Part shown: piece after piece, positions 17,381-26,012 of the stretch | How positions within the stretch are numbered: position 1 is the stretch's first letter | Layout of the letters: each line of letters begins with the position of its first letter | Assembly (NCBI RefSeq): GCF_021233055.1 | Contig: NZ_CP089538.1 | Coordinates: 2,186,501 to 2,250,500, forward strand | Origin: Spirosoma oryzicola | Lineage (GTDB): Bacteria > Bacteroidota > Bacteroidia > Cytophagales > Spirosomataceae | Length of the DNA: 64,000 bases | Direction of reading: 5' to 3' | Position numbers and translations under genes: made by a program | Notes under the pieces: model-generated | The model's input: only the letters and a program-made list of their open reading frames with translations | Told to the model about the DNA's origin: nothing | Database searches by the model: none

Positions 17381-18946
17381 TTATGGTTTGTGCGTCAGGC
17401 TGATAAGCAGCGGAATTATTTTGCCCGTAGAATCAATGGGCGTATCTACTTTAATTTGTTCTGGGCTGTAATTCATTTCGCGGCTGTTCATCAGCTGATC
17501 ACCGAGCGTTTGCGTAAGTCGTTGCGATAAACTGCCAGAAATCTGGCTCATTTTAGAGATAAGCTGACCGAGGTGAAGAGGCTTTTCCGAAACCAAAATC
17601 AGGTAATACTCCTGACCCGGATTGTTGTCAAGGCGGATGTGTTTGGTCGGCCCCGGCAGTACCGCCGACTCGTTGGGCGCTATCATGGCGCTGAACTTGT
17701 CGGTATACGGAAAAAGCCGCGTCATCTTTTGTGTCTGGTCCGTTCCGATCACATATATGTAAGCGGCCTTGCTGTTGTTTACGGTTAGTTTAAAGCGCGT
17801 GCCGGACGGGTAAGCGTTGACGAGACGGTACTCATCGATTGCCTTGTTCATCCCGCCATCAGTGGTTAGGCTGGAATTAAGGCGACGAGCGGCCATGAGC
17901 GTCCCATCCACCAACTGCATCGTTACGCTGGCCTGCCTGGTTGTAGGTTGTTCAGAGAAACCAGCAGGTTTGGGCTTGGAAAGCGTACCGGCAAGGTTGG
18001 GTAGATGAATGGTCTTGACGGGCGGTAACTCCATCGGGTAAACGCGAAAGGCGTAGCGTGTAAACAAGCCGAAATCATGGTAGTTGATCCAGCACAATCC
18101 TTTGTCTGCCCAGCGCGTCCCCCAGCTGTTGACTACCCGAAACGCCTGACGCTTATCGTCATAGCCCACAACCGTAAGCGCGTGACCAAACAACTTATGG
18201 CGCTTGAACCCCGACTTAACTTCTTCGAACAAATCATCGGTATCCGATGGGCCAGGTGTCCACGTATCCGTTGAAACGGCCTGAAACGACAGGGGAATCA
18301 TCATGCCAATCGGTACGGGATAACCGCCCGCCAGCGCTAGTTTAACATTCTGAACATTATCTCGAATGACAGATTCCAACTCCTTGCGATTTTGTTGCGC
18401 TTTCTGGAATGTGGCCGCAAAAGTGAAAATCCGTTCAAAATGACGAATCCGAAAGCGAGATGCCTGCTCGTCATACGATTTGACGTCTTTGAGGCACTGT
18501 GGATAAGCAAGATTTGACCAAAAGGGAACGCCGTACTTTTTAAGAACCGTCAAGCCCTCGTCCAGCGTGCCACCTCGCTGACAGGTCACATCGCTGGGTG
18601 ATTTCAGGTGGGCATACAGATAGGTTGGTGAAAACCGCGTCTGGTCGATCTCGGATTTTTTGGTCAGGCCGCGCTGAATGGCCTCGATAACGGTGCGTGT
18701 GTAGTAGGCGCAGCTAAAGGCCACACAAGTGCCGTAATCGCCCTGTCGTTCAATGCTTGGCAGGTACTTCTCGTACGACAAGGCTTTGGGAAGCGGGGCT
18801 TTGTAAAGCACATTGTCTGGTTTTTGCTCGATTTTCAGATAAGCTTCGTCATCAAACTGTAAGCCCGATTGGCTAAGGTCCAGCGGGGCCTGTGCCCAAA
18901 CGGGTTGCGTCAGCAGAAGAACCAGGAGCCGGAGAAGCTTTTTCAT
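17381..18946 (-). CDS. Papain-like C1 family peptidase with DUF4384-like C-terminus
   Basis: A 521-residue exported protein with a signal peptide cut near VWAQ (residue 19). The N-terminal 290 residues are a papain-fold protease: Gln68 and Cys74 in RQGDYGTCVAFSCAYY, His255 in GHALTVVGYDD and Asn273 in VVNSWGTRW form the expected oxyanion Gln, nucleophile, general base and Asn. The C-terminal part (about 350-480) resembles DUF4384, a beta-sandwich seen after protease domains (GTRFKLTVNNSKAAYIYVIG). It is the last gene of an apparent operon that starts with a sigma factor. The gap to the preceding gene is only 21 bases. Confidence 0.9.
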   Translation of the reverse strand: MKKLLRLLVLLLTQPVWAQAPLDLSQSGLQFDDEAYLKIEQKPDNVLYKAPLPKALSYEKYLPSIERQGDYGTCVAFSCAYYTRTVIEAIQRGLTKKSEIDQTRFSPTYLYAHLKSPSDVTCQRGGTLDEGLTVLKKYGVPFWSNLAYPQCLKDVKSYDEQASRFRIRHFERIFTFAATFQKAQQNRKELESVIRDNVQNVKLALAGGYPVPIGMMIPLSFQAVSTDTWTPGPSDTDDLFEEVKSGFKRHKLFGHALTVVGYDDKRQAFRVVNSWGTRWADKGLCWINYHDFGLFTRYAFRVYPMELPPVKTIHLPNLAGTLSKPKPAGFSEQPTTRQASVTMQLVDGTLMAARRLNSSLTTDGGMNKAIDEYRLVNAYPSGTRFKLTVNNSKAAYIYVIGTDQTQKMTRLFPYTDKFSAMIAPNESAVLPGPTKHIRLDNNPGQEYYLILVSEKPLHLGQLISKMSQISGSLSQRLTQTLGDQLMNSREMNYSPEQIKVDTPIDSTGKIIPLLISLTHKP

Positions 18947-18967
18947 TGGTCAATGAATCGTGAAAAC

Positions 18968-19555
18968 TTAGCGGGTAAAAGCGCTTTTGGGCAGGCTAAG
19001 GTATAGCTTAAAAATTTGCCAGTAATTGGTCGTGGGTGGAGCCGTTTCGGACGGGGTCATCACCGTTGCAATGTCGATGGCTTCGGGTCTGTTTGCGGCA
19101 AAACGGGTGGCATTGCGATACGTCGTGACCAGGGTTTGCCAATGGCCGGTTGACGTTTCAATGGTCTGACCGTAGTGGACAACTTCGGCACCCTTGAACT
19201 GAATGGGTAGTGGTTGGTTGCCAAACTGTGCCAGATAATCCTTTATTGGGAGACGTAACTCGGGTTTACCGACCCGACGAACCGCAATATAGCCCGACGG
19301 TGCGAAATGAACCGTTAGTTCCCGTGCGTATCGTTGCTGCTGGGTTACCGGGACGCGCGGATACAGCCGTAAGTGGTGGAGCACGCTGTCAATTTTTTGC
19401 TTTAACGGTAGTTTGAGCAAGCGAAGGGAGGAGGCTGTTGCTCGAGAGCGGCCAACTGTTGTCAGACGGCGTTGCGCCTGACAATCAGCTAGCGAGCCGC
19501 CTGTTAGCCAGAGGCACAAAAAAAGAATAAGGTGATGGATAGAAGAGAATTGCAT
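18968..19555 (-). CDS. Hypothetical exported protein of the sigma-factor operon
   Basis: About 195 residues from the ATG at 19555 (a TTG two codons upstream is unlikely). The signal peptide spans residues 1 to about 27 and contains LADCQAQ, which might also act as a lipobox. The mature protein is basic with no recognised domain: a helix KQKIDSVLHHLRLYPR, then beta-rich HFAPSGYIAVRRVG and a segment WQTLVTTYRNATRFAANRPEAID. It lies between the membrane anti-sigma-like gene and the C1 protease on the same strand. Confidence 0.65.
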   Translation of the reverse strand: MQFSSIHHLILFLCLWLTGGSLADCQAQRRLTTVGRSRATASSLRLLKLPLKQKIDSVLHHLRLYPRVPVTQQQRYARELTVHFAPSGYIAVRRVGKPELRLPIKDYLAQFGNQPLPIQFKGAEVVHYGQTIETSTGHWQTLVTTYRNATRFAANRPEAIDIATVMTPSETAPPTTNYWQIFKLYLSLPKSAFTR

Positions 19556-19641
19556 GACCAAAGGAAGAACAGGCTGGTTAGTCTATAGCGTTTGGGCATC
19601 CTTTGTGAATAAAATAACAGGTAGAAATTTCGTTCGACACA

Positions 19642-20388
19642 TTAGGGTTCATTGGCGGCTAACTCGGCTAGTAATTGACTGGCTTGCTTGCCGAAATACG
19701 GCGTTGTCTGTAGGGTCGTAAGTTCGGCCTTGGCCCGGTCCAGCTGTTCGGTTTGCAGGTAGCCGAGTGCCAGCAGGTAACGGGCGTTGGCCTGCCAGTC
19801 GGGTAGCGGACAGTTACGGGCCGGTTCCAGGACCGTAATGGCTTTGGCGGGTTCACGGCTTTGAAGCAGGCGTAATCCCAGCCGTATCGCTGATGTATCG
19901 CGGCTGATTGCCTGTTGTTTTTCCAACTGGTCGGGACCGGGCGCTGTGAGCAGTGGCTCGCCATTCTGGGTAATCGAATCGAGCCGAAGGTCATTTTCCA
20001 GGAAGCGATTGGCAACGTCGGCGGGCGACGATGCGGTGTATCGATTGATTAGGAAGAACCAGCCCAGACCGAGCAGTAGGAAAACGCTGGCCGCAACGGC
20101 CATGTACCGCCACAGCGGCTGCCACTGGCCAAACGGAACGATGCGACCGGCTGGTTGCGCAGGCGGTTGAATCGCTCCCTGACTGACCAGTTCGGCATGG
20201 CGGGCAACCATTTCGTCGCGGTAGGCTAACCGGCGTAGCGCGTTTCGCATGGTTTGTAGCCGGGCGGTTTCGCTGGCCAGTTCCGGGTTGCTCGTGAGCT
20301 GATGTTCAAATTGAGTCTGGTCCGTAGCCGACAGCCGCCCTGCGACGTAATCTTCGGCCCGCTCGAAATCAGATTGGGAAAGCGACAT
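19642..20388 (-). CDS. Membrane anti-sigma-like protein with TPR-like periplasmic part
   Basis: A 248-residue single-pass membrane protein. The N-terminal 90 residues resemble the cytosolic domain of anti-sigma factors in outline (FERAEDYVAGRLSATDQTQFE, then helical) but lack the zinc-binding HxxxCxxC motif. A membrane helix follows at about 92-112 (AVAASVFLLLGLGWFFLI). The C-terminal part is a tetratricopeptide-like helical repeat (residues 165-240). Its ATG overlaps the sigma-factor stop codon as TAATG, which implies translational coupling and supports a regulatory partnership with the sigma factor. Confidence 0.75.
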   Translation of the reverse strand: MSLSQSDFERAEDYVAGRLSATDQTQFEHQLTSNPELASETARLQTMRNALRRLAYRDEMVARHAELVSQGAIQPPAQPAGRIVPFGQWQPLWRYMAVAASVFLLLGLGWFFLINRYTASSPADVANRFLENDLRLDSITQNGEPLLTAPGPDQLEKQQAISRDTSAIRLGLRLLQSREPAKAITVLEPARNCPLPDWQANARYLLALGYLQTEQLDRAKAELTTLQTTPYFGKQASQLLAELAANEP

Positions 20389-21050
20389 TACAAATACGAT
20401 TTTTTTAGTTGGTTAAAAGACTGCCTAAGACTCAGCACGCAATTGCGTCGTTGCTGACGTAAATTTGCTTCGTTAATGCCAAGTTGCCGGGCCGCTTCCC
20501 GATCGGGAACATCATCGATGTAAAAAAGCTGCAAAATCGTCTGACAACGATCTTTCAGACCCGACAAGGCAATCTTGAGTGGCTCCAGCGCCCAGCTGTG
20601 GTCGTCAACCTCGTTTTGAAGCAGCCATTCAGCTTTTTCCTCGCCCGATATTCCCGATGATTCGTCGGAGTCATCGGCGGCTTGTTCGGCAAAGGGCGAC
20701 ACTTCCTGACGTCGTTTATCTTTGTCATACATGTTCAGGAGCGTAAATCGGCAAACGCTGTAAGCATAGGTGGTAACTTTGGCTTTCTCATGGCTAAAGC
20801 GACCGCTTAGGATTTTGTCTTTGACGACGGCCATCCCTTCGGTGTAAGCCGAAATCAGCGTGTCGTAATCGTAATTCTGACGCGACTGTGGTACGACAAA
20901 CTGATTGTGAACCTGAATCATTAGATAATCCCAAGCCCGTTGATTGTTTTCTGTAAGCGCTTGGTAAAGAGCTTGTTCATTCTGTTGGAACGAATCTGGC
21001 GACGACTGTGTAGCTACTTTATTGACAGAATTACGAAAGAATGCGGCCAT
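20388..21050 (-). CDS. RNA polymerase sigma factor, ECF-like sigma-70 family
   Basis: A 220-residue sigma factor. The N-terminal half includes a region-2-like segment (TLISAYTEGMAVVKDKILSG; TYAYSVCRFTLLNMYDKDKRR). The C-terminal 60 residues are a region-4 helix-turn-helix (ALSGLKDRCQTILQLFYIDD, then REAARQLGINEANLRQQRRN). An acidic linker lies between them (about 130-150). This is an alternative sigma factor, probably held by the membrane protein encoded immediately downstream with a one-base overlap. Its own operon, ending in an exported protease, is a likely target. Confidence 0.9.
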   Translation of the reverse strand: MAAFFRNSVNKVATQSSPDSFQQNEQALYQALTENNQRAWDYLMIQVHNQFVVPQSRQNYDYDTLISAYTEGMAVVKDKILSGRFSHEKAKVTTYAYSVCRFTLLNMYDKDKRRQEVSPFAEQAADDSDESSGISGEEKAEWLLQNEVDDHSWALEPLKIALSGLKDRCQTILQLFYIDDVPDREAARQLGINEANLRQQRRNCVLSLRQSFNQLKKSYL

Positions 21051-21243
21051 TATCTGTGCGGAACAATAAGTGGATAGTTTTACTAAAGAGTAAGAAATAG
21101 ACTTTATTTAATGAAAGCAAAAATAAGCCTACGATACACAGGTATTCTATCCCGGCCGGTTCTCAACGAAACAATTTATTGGTAACGCGAAGTCAGACAG
21201 TTTACAAGGTTGATAGAACAGTAACGAAAATGTGAATAAAAAA

Positions 21244-21270
21244 ATAAGGTCCGTTTCTTGCGGACCTTAT
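21244..21270 (-). terminator. Terminator of the lytic transglycosylase gene
   Basis: A perfect stem of 10 bp (21244-21253 with 21261-21270, ataaggtccg with cggaccttat), 30 bases past the stop of the leftward gene at 21300. On its strand it is followed by a T-rich tract (tttttat). Confidence 0.75.
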
Positions 21271-21299
21271 ACTACTATAAATTTTTCGTAAACACGGGC

Positions 21300-22187
21300 T
21301 TATCCCAAATGAGGTATCATAGCCGGTTGAAACCGGTAGGCCGTCTGTGGAGCAGGCGTGAGAAACGACGAATAATCATTGGGACGCGACATTACTTCTT
21401 TGTAAAGTAGCACACGATACAAGTAATACCGGGTTTCGCGGGGAAGATTCATGCGGTAGTAATCGCGGTGTTCCTGACGTTTCAACTGGTTCTTCATCAA
21501 TCCCGGTCCGGCGTTATACGCTGCGGCTACCAGCGACCATGACCCTAACTGATCGTACAGTTTGCGGAGGTATCGACAGGCTGCGTCGGTTGCTTTATGA
21601 ACGTTGAAGCGCTCATCGGTACGTCCGCTAACCCGTAAGCCTAAGGCACGGGCGGTGCCGGGCATCAACTGCCAATAACCAGCCGCTCCCGCCCGTGAAA
21701 CAGCTTTCGGGCGTAGCGCGCTTTCGGCAAGAGGAACGTAGCGAAAATCGTCGGGTATGTCGTATTTCTCCAGAATCGGGTCAATAACCGGGAAAAAAGC
21801 TTCGGCCCGTTGGCGAAGGCCGCCCAGGTCAGTAGCGTGACTGCGAAAAAGCGTGAACACATGCTTCCAGCGGTCTACCACGTCGGTCTGATCAAGTGGT
21901 AAGCATTCTCCGCAGAAATTTACATCAAGTAGCGGCAGATCCGGCGCATTGAGCGAAGTTGGCAGCAGCGCGGCTTTGGCGGTAGCTCGGCCCATATCCG
22001 ACCGGGTGGCATCGGATTGGACCAAGCTGGATGGCATCAGTTGGGAATGGTGCGCATCCGATCGGGACTCTATACCCATCAGGGAGGGATTCTGATTGGG
22101 TATCAGTGGGGCGGTAAACTTCGCAGCGACCGTGATAGCCGGACGAACAACGGCCATCAATAGAGAAAATCCAACTCGTTTCAGCAA
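21300..22187 (-). CDS. Lytic transglycosylase (SLT domain) protein
   Basis: An exported peptidoglycan-cleaving enzyme. The frame opens at a TTG (22187); an ATG 30 bases inside (22157, MAVVRPAITVAAKF) would give 285 residues and an equally good signal peptide. The SLT domain occupies the C-terminal 160 residues: catalytic Glu155 in VPLAESALRP, then SRAGAAGYWQLMPGTA and the AYNAGPG motif near residue 235. Members cleave the MurNAc-GlcNAc bond to give 1,6-anhydro-muropeptides. The N-terminal 90 residues are low-complexity with a pair of cysteines (FCGEC). Confidence 0.92.
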   Translation of the reverse strand: MLKRVGFSLLMAVVRPAITVAAKFTAPLIPNQNPSLMGIESRSDAHHSQLMPSSLVQSDATRSDMGRATAKAALLPTSLNAPDLPLLDVNFCGECLPLDQTDVVDRWKHVFTLFRSHATDLGGLRQRAEAFFPVIDPILEKYDIPDDFRYVPLAESALRPKAVSRAGAAGYWQLMPGTARALGLRVSGRTDERFNVHKATDAACRYLRKLYDQLGSWSLVAAAYNAGPGLMKNQLKRQEHRDYYRMNLPRETRYYLYRVLLYKEVMSRPNDYSSFLTPAPQTAYRFQPAMIPHLG

Positions 22188-22440
22188 AACATAATTGTGA
22201 TGGTACTAGGGGTTTAACGTCAGCTAAGCGCTTTTTAGTTTGTTGATTGTCAATATTTTACATGGACTGCCTGGCTGAACCGTATGTGCTTGCCTGATAC
22301 CGTTCAGTAAACAAATTGAAAATCAGCGCCTTAAAAAAATCCACAGAGAAATTTCAAACGACTGGTAGATTATCCCCGGGAAATTCTTTTTTTGGCACTT
22401 AATTAATGTTCACTGGCTCCGGCCAACTGCTTACAGAAAA

Positions 22441-24147
22441 ATGCCTTTACGTTCCCGAGACTGGTTTGGCCGCACCGGCAAAGACGGCTTTATTTATCGT
22501 GCCTGGATGAAAAACCAGGGTTTTCCGCACCATGAGTTTGAAGGAAAACCGGTTATTGGCATTTGTAATACCTGGTCGGAACTGACGCCCTGTAATGCTC
22601 ATTTTCGCGAACTGGCCGAAGCCATTAAGCGGGGAGTTTGGGAAGCGGGCGGTTTTCCGCTGGAATTTCCGGTGATGTCGCTCGGCGAATGTCAGATCAA
22701 ACCGACGGCGATGTTGTTTCGCAATCTGGCGAGCATGGACGTTGAGGAAAGTATCCGGGGCAACTCCATCGACGCCGTTATTTTGATGTGTGGCTGCGAC
22801 AAAACGACGCCGTCACTCGTCATGGGAGCGTGCAGTGTTGATATTCCTACGCTTGTTGTGTCGGGCGGACCGATGCTAGCCGGGCGGTTCCAAGGCCGGA
22901 AAATCGGTACCAGCGACTTATGGCGGTTTGCCGAATCGTATAAAATGGGTGAAATGAGCCAGGCGGAGTTCGTGGATGCCGAAGCAAGCATGGCCCGGTC
23001 GCAGGGACACTGTGCCGTGATGGGAACCGCATCGACAATGGCTGCTATGGTCGAGTCGCTGGGTCTGGCCCTTCCCGACAACGCAACCATCCCGGCAGCC
23101 GATTCGCGCCGGAAAGTACTCGCGCACCTGACGGGTATGCGGGCGGTCGAGCTGGCGCGTCAGGGGGTAACGCCCTCGAAAATTCTTACTCGTGAGGCTT
23201 TCGAGAACGCGATTATGGTCAATGCGGCTTTGGGTGGCTCAACCAATTTTATTCTTCACCTGATGGCGATTGCGGGTCGGGTTGGTGTCGATCTGTCGCT
23301 GGACGACTTCGATACGCTGTCGGCTAAAATTCCCTTGTTGACCAACCTGCAACCGTCTGGTGAACATTTTGTAGAAGACTTATTTTACGCCGGTGGCTTA
23401 CCTGCGGTCATTCGTGAACTGCGCGATTACCTGCACAACGACGCCATGACGGTGAATGGTCAGACCATCGGCGAGAATTGCATCGACGCCCGCTGTTACG
23501 ACCCTGCCGTGATCGCCACGGTAATCGAACCCTTCAAGCCGGAGTCGGGTATTGCGGTATTACGAGGAAACCTTTGTCCGAACGGAGCCGTATTGAAACC
23601 GTCGGCTGCTTCGCCGAGCTTGATGCAACACACGGGCCGAGCCGTGGTTTTCGAAAATATTGACGACTACAAAGCCCGCGTGGACGACCCTAATCTGGAC
23701 GTTGACCCAAGCTGTGTGCTGGTTCTGAAAAATGTCGGTCCAAAAGGGTATCCGGGGATGCCCGAGGTAGGTAACATGCAGCTTCCAGCCAAGATTCTGG
23801 CGATGGGCGTTCACGACATGGTTCGCATCTCCGACGGGCGGATGAGTGGTACAGGCTTTGGAACGGTCGTCTTGCACGTTTCGCCGGAAGCCGCTGTGGG
23901 AGGGAATCTGGCGCTTGTTCAGAATGGCGACCTGATTACCCTCGACGTAGAAAACCGGAGTCTCCATCTGCACGTATCCGATGAGGAACTGGCCGGGCGA
24001 CTTGTCCATTTCAAACCAATCGATCTTGGTTACGACCGTGGCTACGTTAATCTGTACATCCGAAACGTGACTCAGGCGCACGAAGGAGCCGATTTTGACT
24101 TCCTAAAAGGTGGCTCAGGAAGCGAAGTTAAACGAGATTCGCACTAA
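22441..24147 (+). CDS. IlvD/Edd family sugar-acid dehydratase
   Basis: A 568-residue iron-sulfur dehydratase. Cluster-ligand cysteines are seen in GICNTWSELTPCN, LMCGCDKTTPS and the CAVMGTAST region. The C-terminal half has the KILAMGVHDMVRISDGRMSGT block near residue 455. The ending DFLKGG...RDSH and the RTGKDGFIYRAWMKNQGFP start resemble the pentonate/aldonate dehydratases (L-arabinonate, D-xylonate, L-fuconate) more than dihydroxy-acid dehydratase of branched-chain synthesis. It makes 2-keto-3-deoxy sugar acids. The SDR gene 32 bases downstream supports a sugar-oxidation route. The exact sugar cannot be read from sequence alone. Confidence 0.9.
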   Translation: MPLRSRDWFGRTGKDGFIYRAWMKNQGFPHHEFEGKPVIGICNTWSELTPCNAHFRELAEAIKRGVWEAGGFPLEFPVMSLGECQIKPTAMLFRNLASMDVEESIRGNSIDAVILMCGCDKTTPSLVMGACSVDIPTLVVSGGPMLAGRFQGRKIGTSDLWRFAESYKMGEMSQAEFVDAEASMARSQGHCAVMGTASTMAAMVESLGLALPDNATIPAADSRRKVLAHLTGMRAVELARQGVTPSKILTREAFENAIMVNAALGGSTNFILHLMAIAGRVGVDLSLDDFDTLSAKIPLLTNLQPSGEHFVEDLFYAGGLPAVIRELRDYLHNDAMTVNGQTIGENCIDARCYDPAVIATVIEPFKPESGIAVLRGNLCPNGAVLKPSAASPSLMQHTGRAVVFENIDDYKARVDDPNLDVDPSCVLVLKNVGPKGYPGMPEVGNMQLPAKILAMGVHDMVRISDGRMSGTGFGTVVLHVSPEAAVGGNLALVQNGDLITLDVENRSLHLHVSDEELAGRLVHFKPIDLGYDRGYVNLYIRNVTQAHEGADFDFLKGGSGSEVKRDSH

Positions 24148-24179
24148 TTTGCCGCTACCGAAACAGGAGAAATTCAGTT

Positions 24180-24947
24180 ATGACTGCACCATTTGCAAAC
24201 CTGACCGCGCTCATCACAGGAGCCGGTCAGGGAATTGGTTTTGCCATTGCCAGTGCGCTGGCCAAACAGGGGGCCAACGTACTACTCAACGATTATGATG
24301 AAACATTGGCCCGTAAAGCGGCTGATGTTATCCAGCAGGAAGGCTACAGTTGTCAGCCATTCCCCGGCGACGCATCCGATGTGTCATTTATCGAGCAGAT
24401 GGTTCATGAAGCTGTCCGGCTATTCGGCTCCGTGGACATTGCTATTGCTAACGCCGGTATAACCGTCTTTGGGGATATTTTCACGACGACTCCCGATGCC
24501 TTTCAACAGATCGTTAATGTCAATTTGCGGGGAAGTTTCTTTCTGGCGCAACTAGCAGCTCGTCAAATGCGCGAACAGGGGAAGGGGGGAAGTGTACTAT
24601 TTATGTCGTCGGTGGTAGGACATCAGGCGCATCCGGGTTTGCCCGTCTACAGCATGACCAAAGCAGGGTTGGAAATGCTGGCCAAGCAACTGGTCATCGA
24701 TTTTTCACCCCTCGGTATCACGATAAATGCCATAGCGCCCGGTGCTACACTAACCGAACGAACGCTGGACGATCCGACTTATATTCCCATCTGGTCACGT
24801 ATCACGCCGATGGGTCGCCCGGCCAGGGTAGACGATATTGCCAATGCTGCCTTGTTCCTGGTGTCACCCGCATCGCGGCACATTACCGGTCAGAGCCTGG
24901 TCGTAGACGGCGGCTGGACGAGTATCAGTCCACCTCCTGTTGAATAA
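24180..24947 (+). CDS. SDR family oxidoreductase (probable sugar dehydrogenase)
   Basis: A 255-residue short-chain dehydrogenase. The cofactor motif TGAGQGIG is at 13-20, NAG at 91-93, and the catalytic set is Ser143/144, Tyr157 and Lys161 (YSMTK). The C-terminal block ASRHITGQSLVVDGGW is typical. It follows the sugar-acid dehydratase by 32 bases in the same direction, so it probably oxidises a sugar or a keto-deoxy acid of the same pathway. No transporter or aldolase for that pathway is in the window. Confidence 0.92.
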   Translation: MTAPFANLTALITGAGQGIGFAIASALAKQGANVLLNDYDETLARKAADVIQQEGYSCQPFPGDASDVSFIEQMVHEAVRLFGSVDIAIANAGITVFGDIFTTTPDAFQQIVNVNLRGSFFLAQLAARQMREQGKGGSVLFMSSVVGHQAHPGLPVYSMTKAGLEMLAKQLVIDFSPLGITINAIAPGATLTERTLDDPTYIPIWSRITPMGRPARVDDIANAALFLVSPASRHITGQSLVVDGGWTSISPPPVE

Positions 24948-24954
24948 GTAGCGT

Positions 24955-24981
24955 GTAAGTAACGCGGACCGCGTTACTTAC
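24955..24981 (+). terminator. Bidirectional terminator overlapping a stop codon
   Basis: A perfect 12-bp stem (24955-24966 with 24970-24981) with a 3-base loop. Its right arm covers the stop codon of the convergent EamA gene at 24974. It can serve both the SDR gene and the EamA gene. Confidence 0.6.
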
Positions 24982-25936
24982 GACCCAGGGTTATCAGCAC
25001 AACGCCGACCAGAGCGATTAAGGCACCAATAAGCGACTGGCTGGAGAAAATTTCACCGGCGAAAAAAGTACCCAGCAGCATCGCTACAACGGGGTTGACG
25101 AACGCGTAGGTGGACAGCAGTTGCGGAGGTGCATTCCGGGCCAGCCAGGCGTAGGACGAAAAGCCAACAATACTACCAAAAACAACCAGGTAGAACATAG
25201 ACCAGATGGCTTTGGGCGGGGCAACCAGTAGGCTCCAGGGCGTAACCGGTTCCATCGCCAGGCTGATAAGCAGAAGTACCACCCCGCCAACAATCATTTG
25301 AATACCACTCGAAATGGTACCCGACGGTAGCGATACTCGGGGAGCCAGTAAGGTACCAATCGCCCACGCAAAATTCCCAAAAACCACCAGGCTCGATCCA
25401 ACCAGATTCGCGTGCATACCACCTGTGCCCTGTAATTTATCCGGCTTAATCAGAAAATAAATACCAGCCAGCCCCACCACTAGCCCGGCCAGGGCCATGT
25501 TTGTCGGGCGCTGCCGACCGAACGATACCCAGTTAAGCGTCAGCAGAAAAACGGGGAGCATACCACCCAGCAAGGCGGCCACGCCGGTCGGGATATATTG
25601 AATGCCAAGCGTTAGACAGCCGTTTGAAATAGTCAGCAGTAAGACACCGATAATACCCGCCGACCGCCATTCGACTCGGGTGGCGCGGGGTGTACCGGTC
25701 AAACGCGCGTAGCTATACAAGAGAATACCCGCTACGATATAACGCATTGCCGCCATGTAAAGTGGGGGCATCTGTTCGGTCATAAAATGAATGAACAGAT
25801 ACGTTGACCCCCACAGGATATACACCGAAAGTAAGGCAGACCAGAGGGTTACACGATTGGGAGTTGGTGAAATGGATGGGGAAACGGCTTGCATACTAGT
25901 AACAACTTGCTGTCGGTGTAACGCAGATCCATTCAC
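24974..25936 (-). CDS. EamA family transporter
   Basis: A 320-residue inner-membrane protein of the drug/metabolite transporter superfamily with ten hydrophobic helices in two EamA repeats. Repeat 1 (about 30-165) contains LWGSTYLFIHFMTEQMPP and repeat 2 (about 180-315) contains the ending LLGTFFAGEIFSSQSLIGALIALVGVVLI, given here as positions 288-316. The hydrophilic N-terminus is about 25 residues. Substrates in this family are often amino acids or metabolites and cannot be predicted. It is unrelated in detail to the DMT protein at 12839. Confidence 0.92.
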   Translation of the reverse strand: MNGSALHRQQVVTSMQAVSPSISPTPNRVTLWSALLSVYILWGSTYLFIHFMTEQMPPLYMAAMRYIVAGILLYSYARLTGTPRATRVEWRSAGIIGVLLLTISNGCLTLGIQYIPTGVAALLGGMLPVFLLTLNWVSFGRQRPTNMALAGLVVGLAGIYFLIKPDKLQGTGGMHANLVGSSLVVFGNFAWAIGTLLAPRVSLPSGTISSGIQMIVGGVVLLLISLAMEPVTPWSLLVAPPKAIWSMFYLVVFGSIVGFSSYAWLARNAPPQLLSTYAFVNPVVAMLLGTFFAGEIFSSQSLIGALIALVGVVLITLGRK

Positions 25937-26012
25937 TTTTTCTCCGCCAAACTGTTTCTTTTTTGTGTTATCTATGATTGATTATGAAGATTCTAAGCAA
26001 AATTTTATTTGG

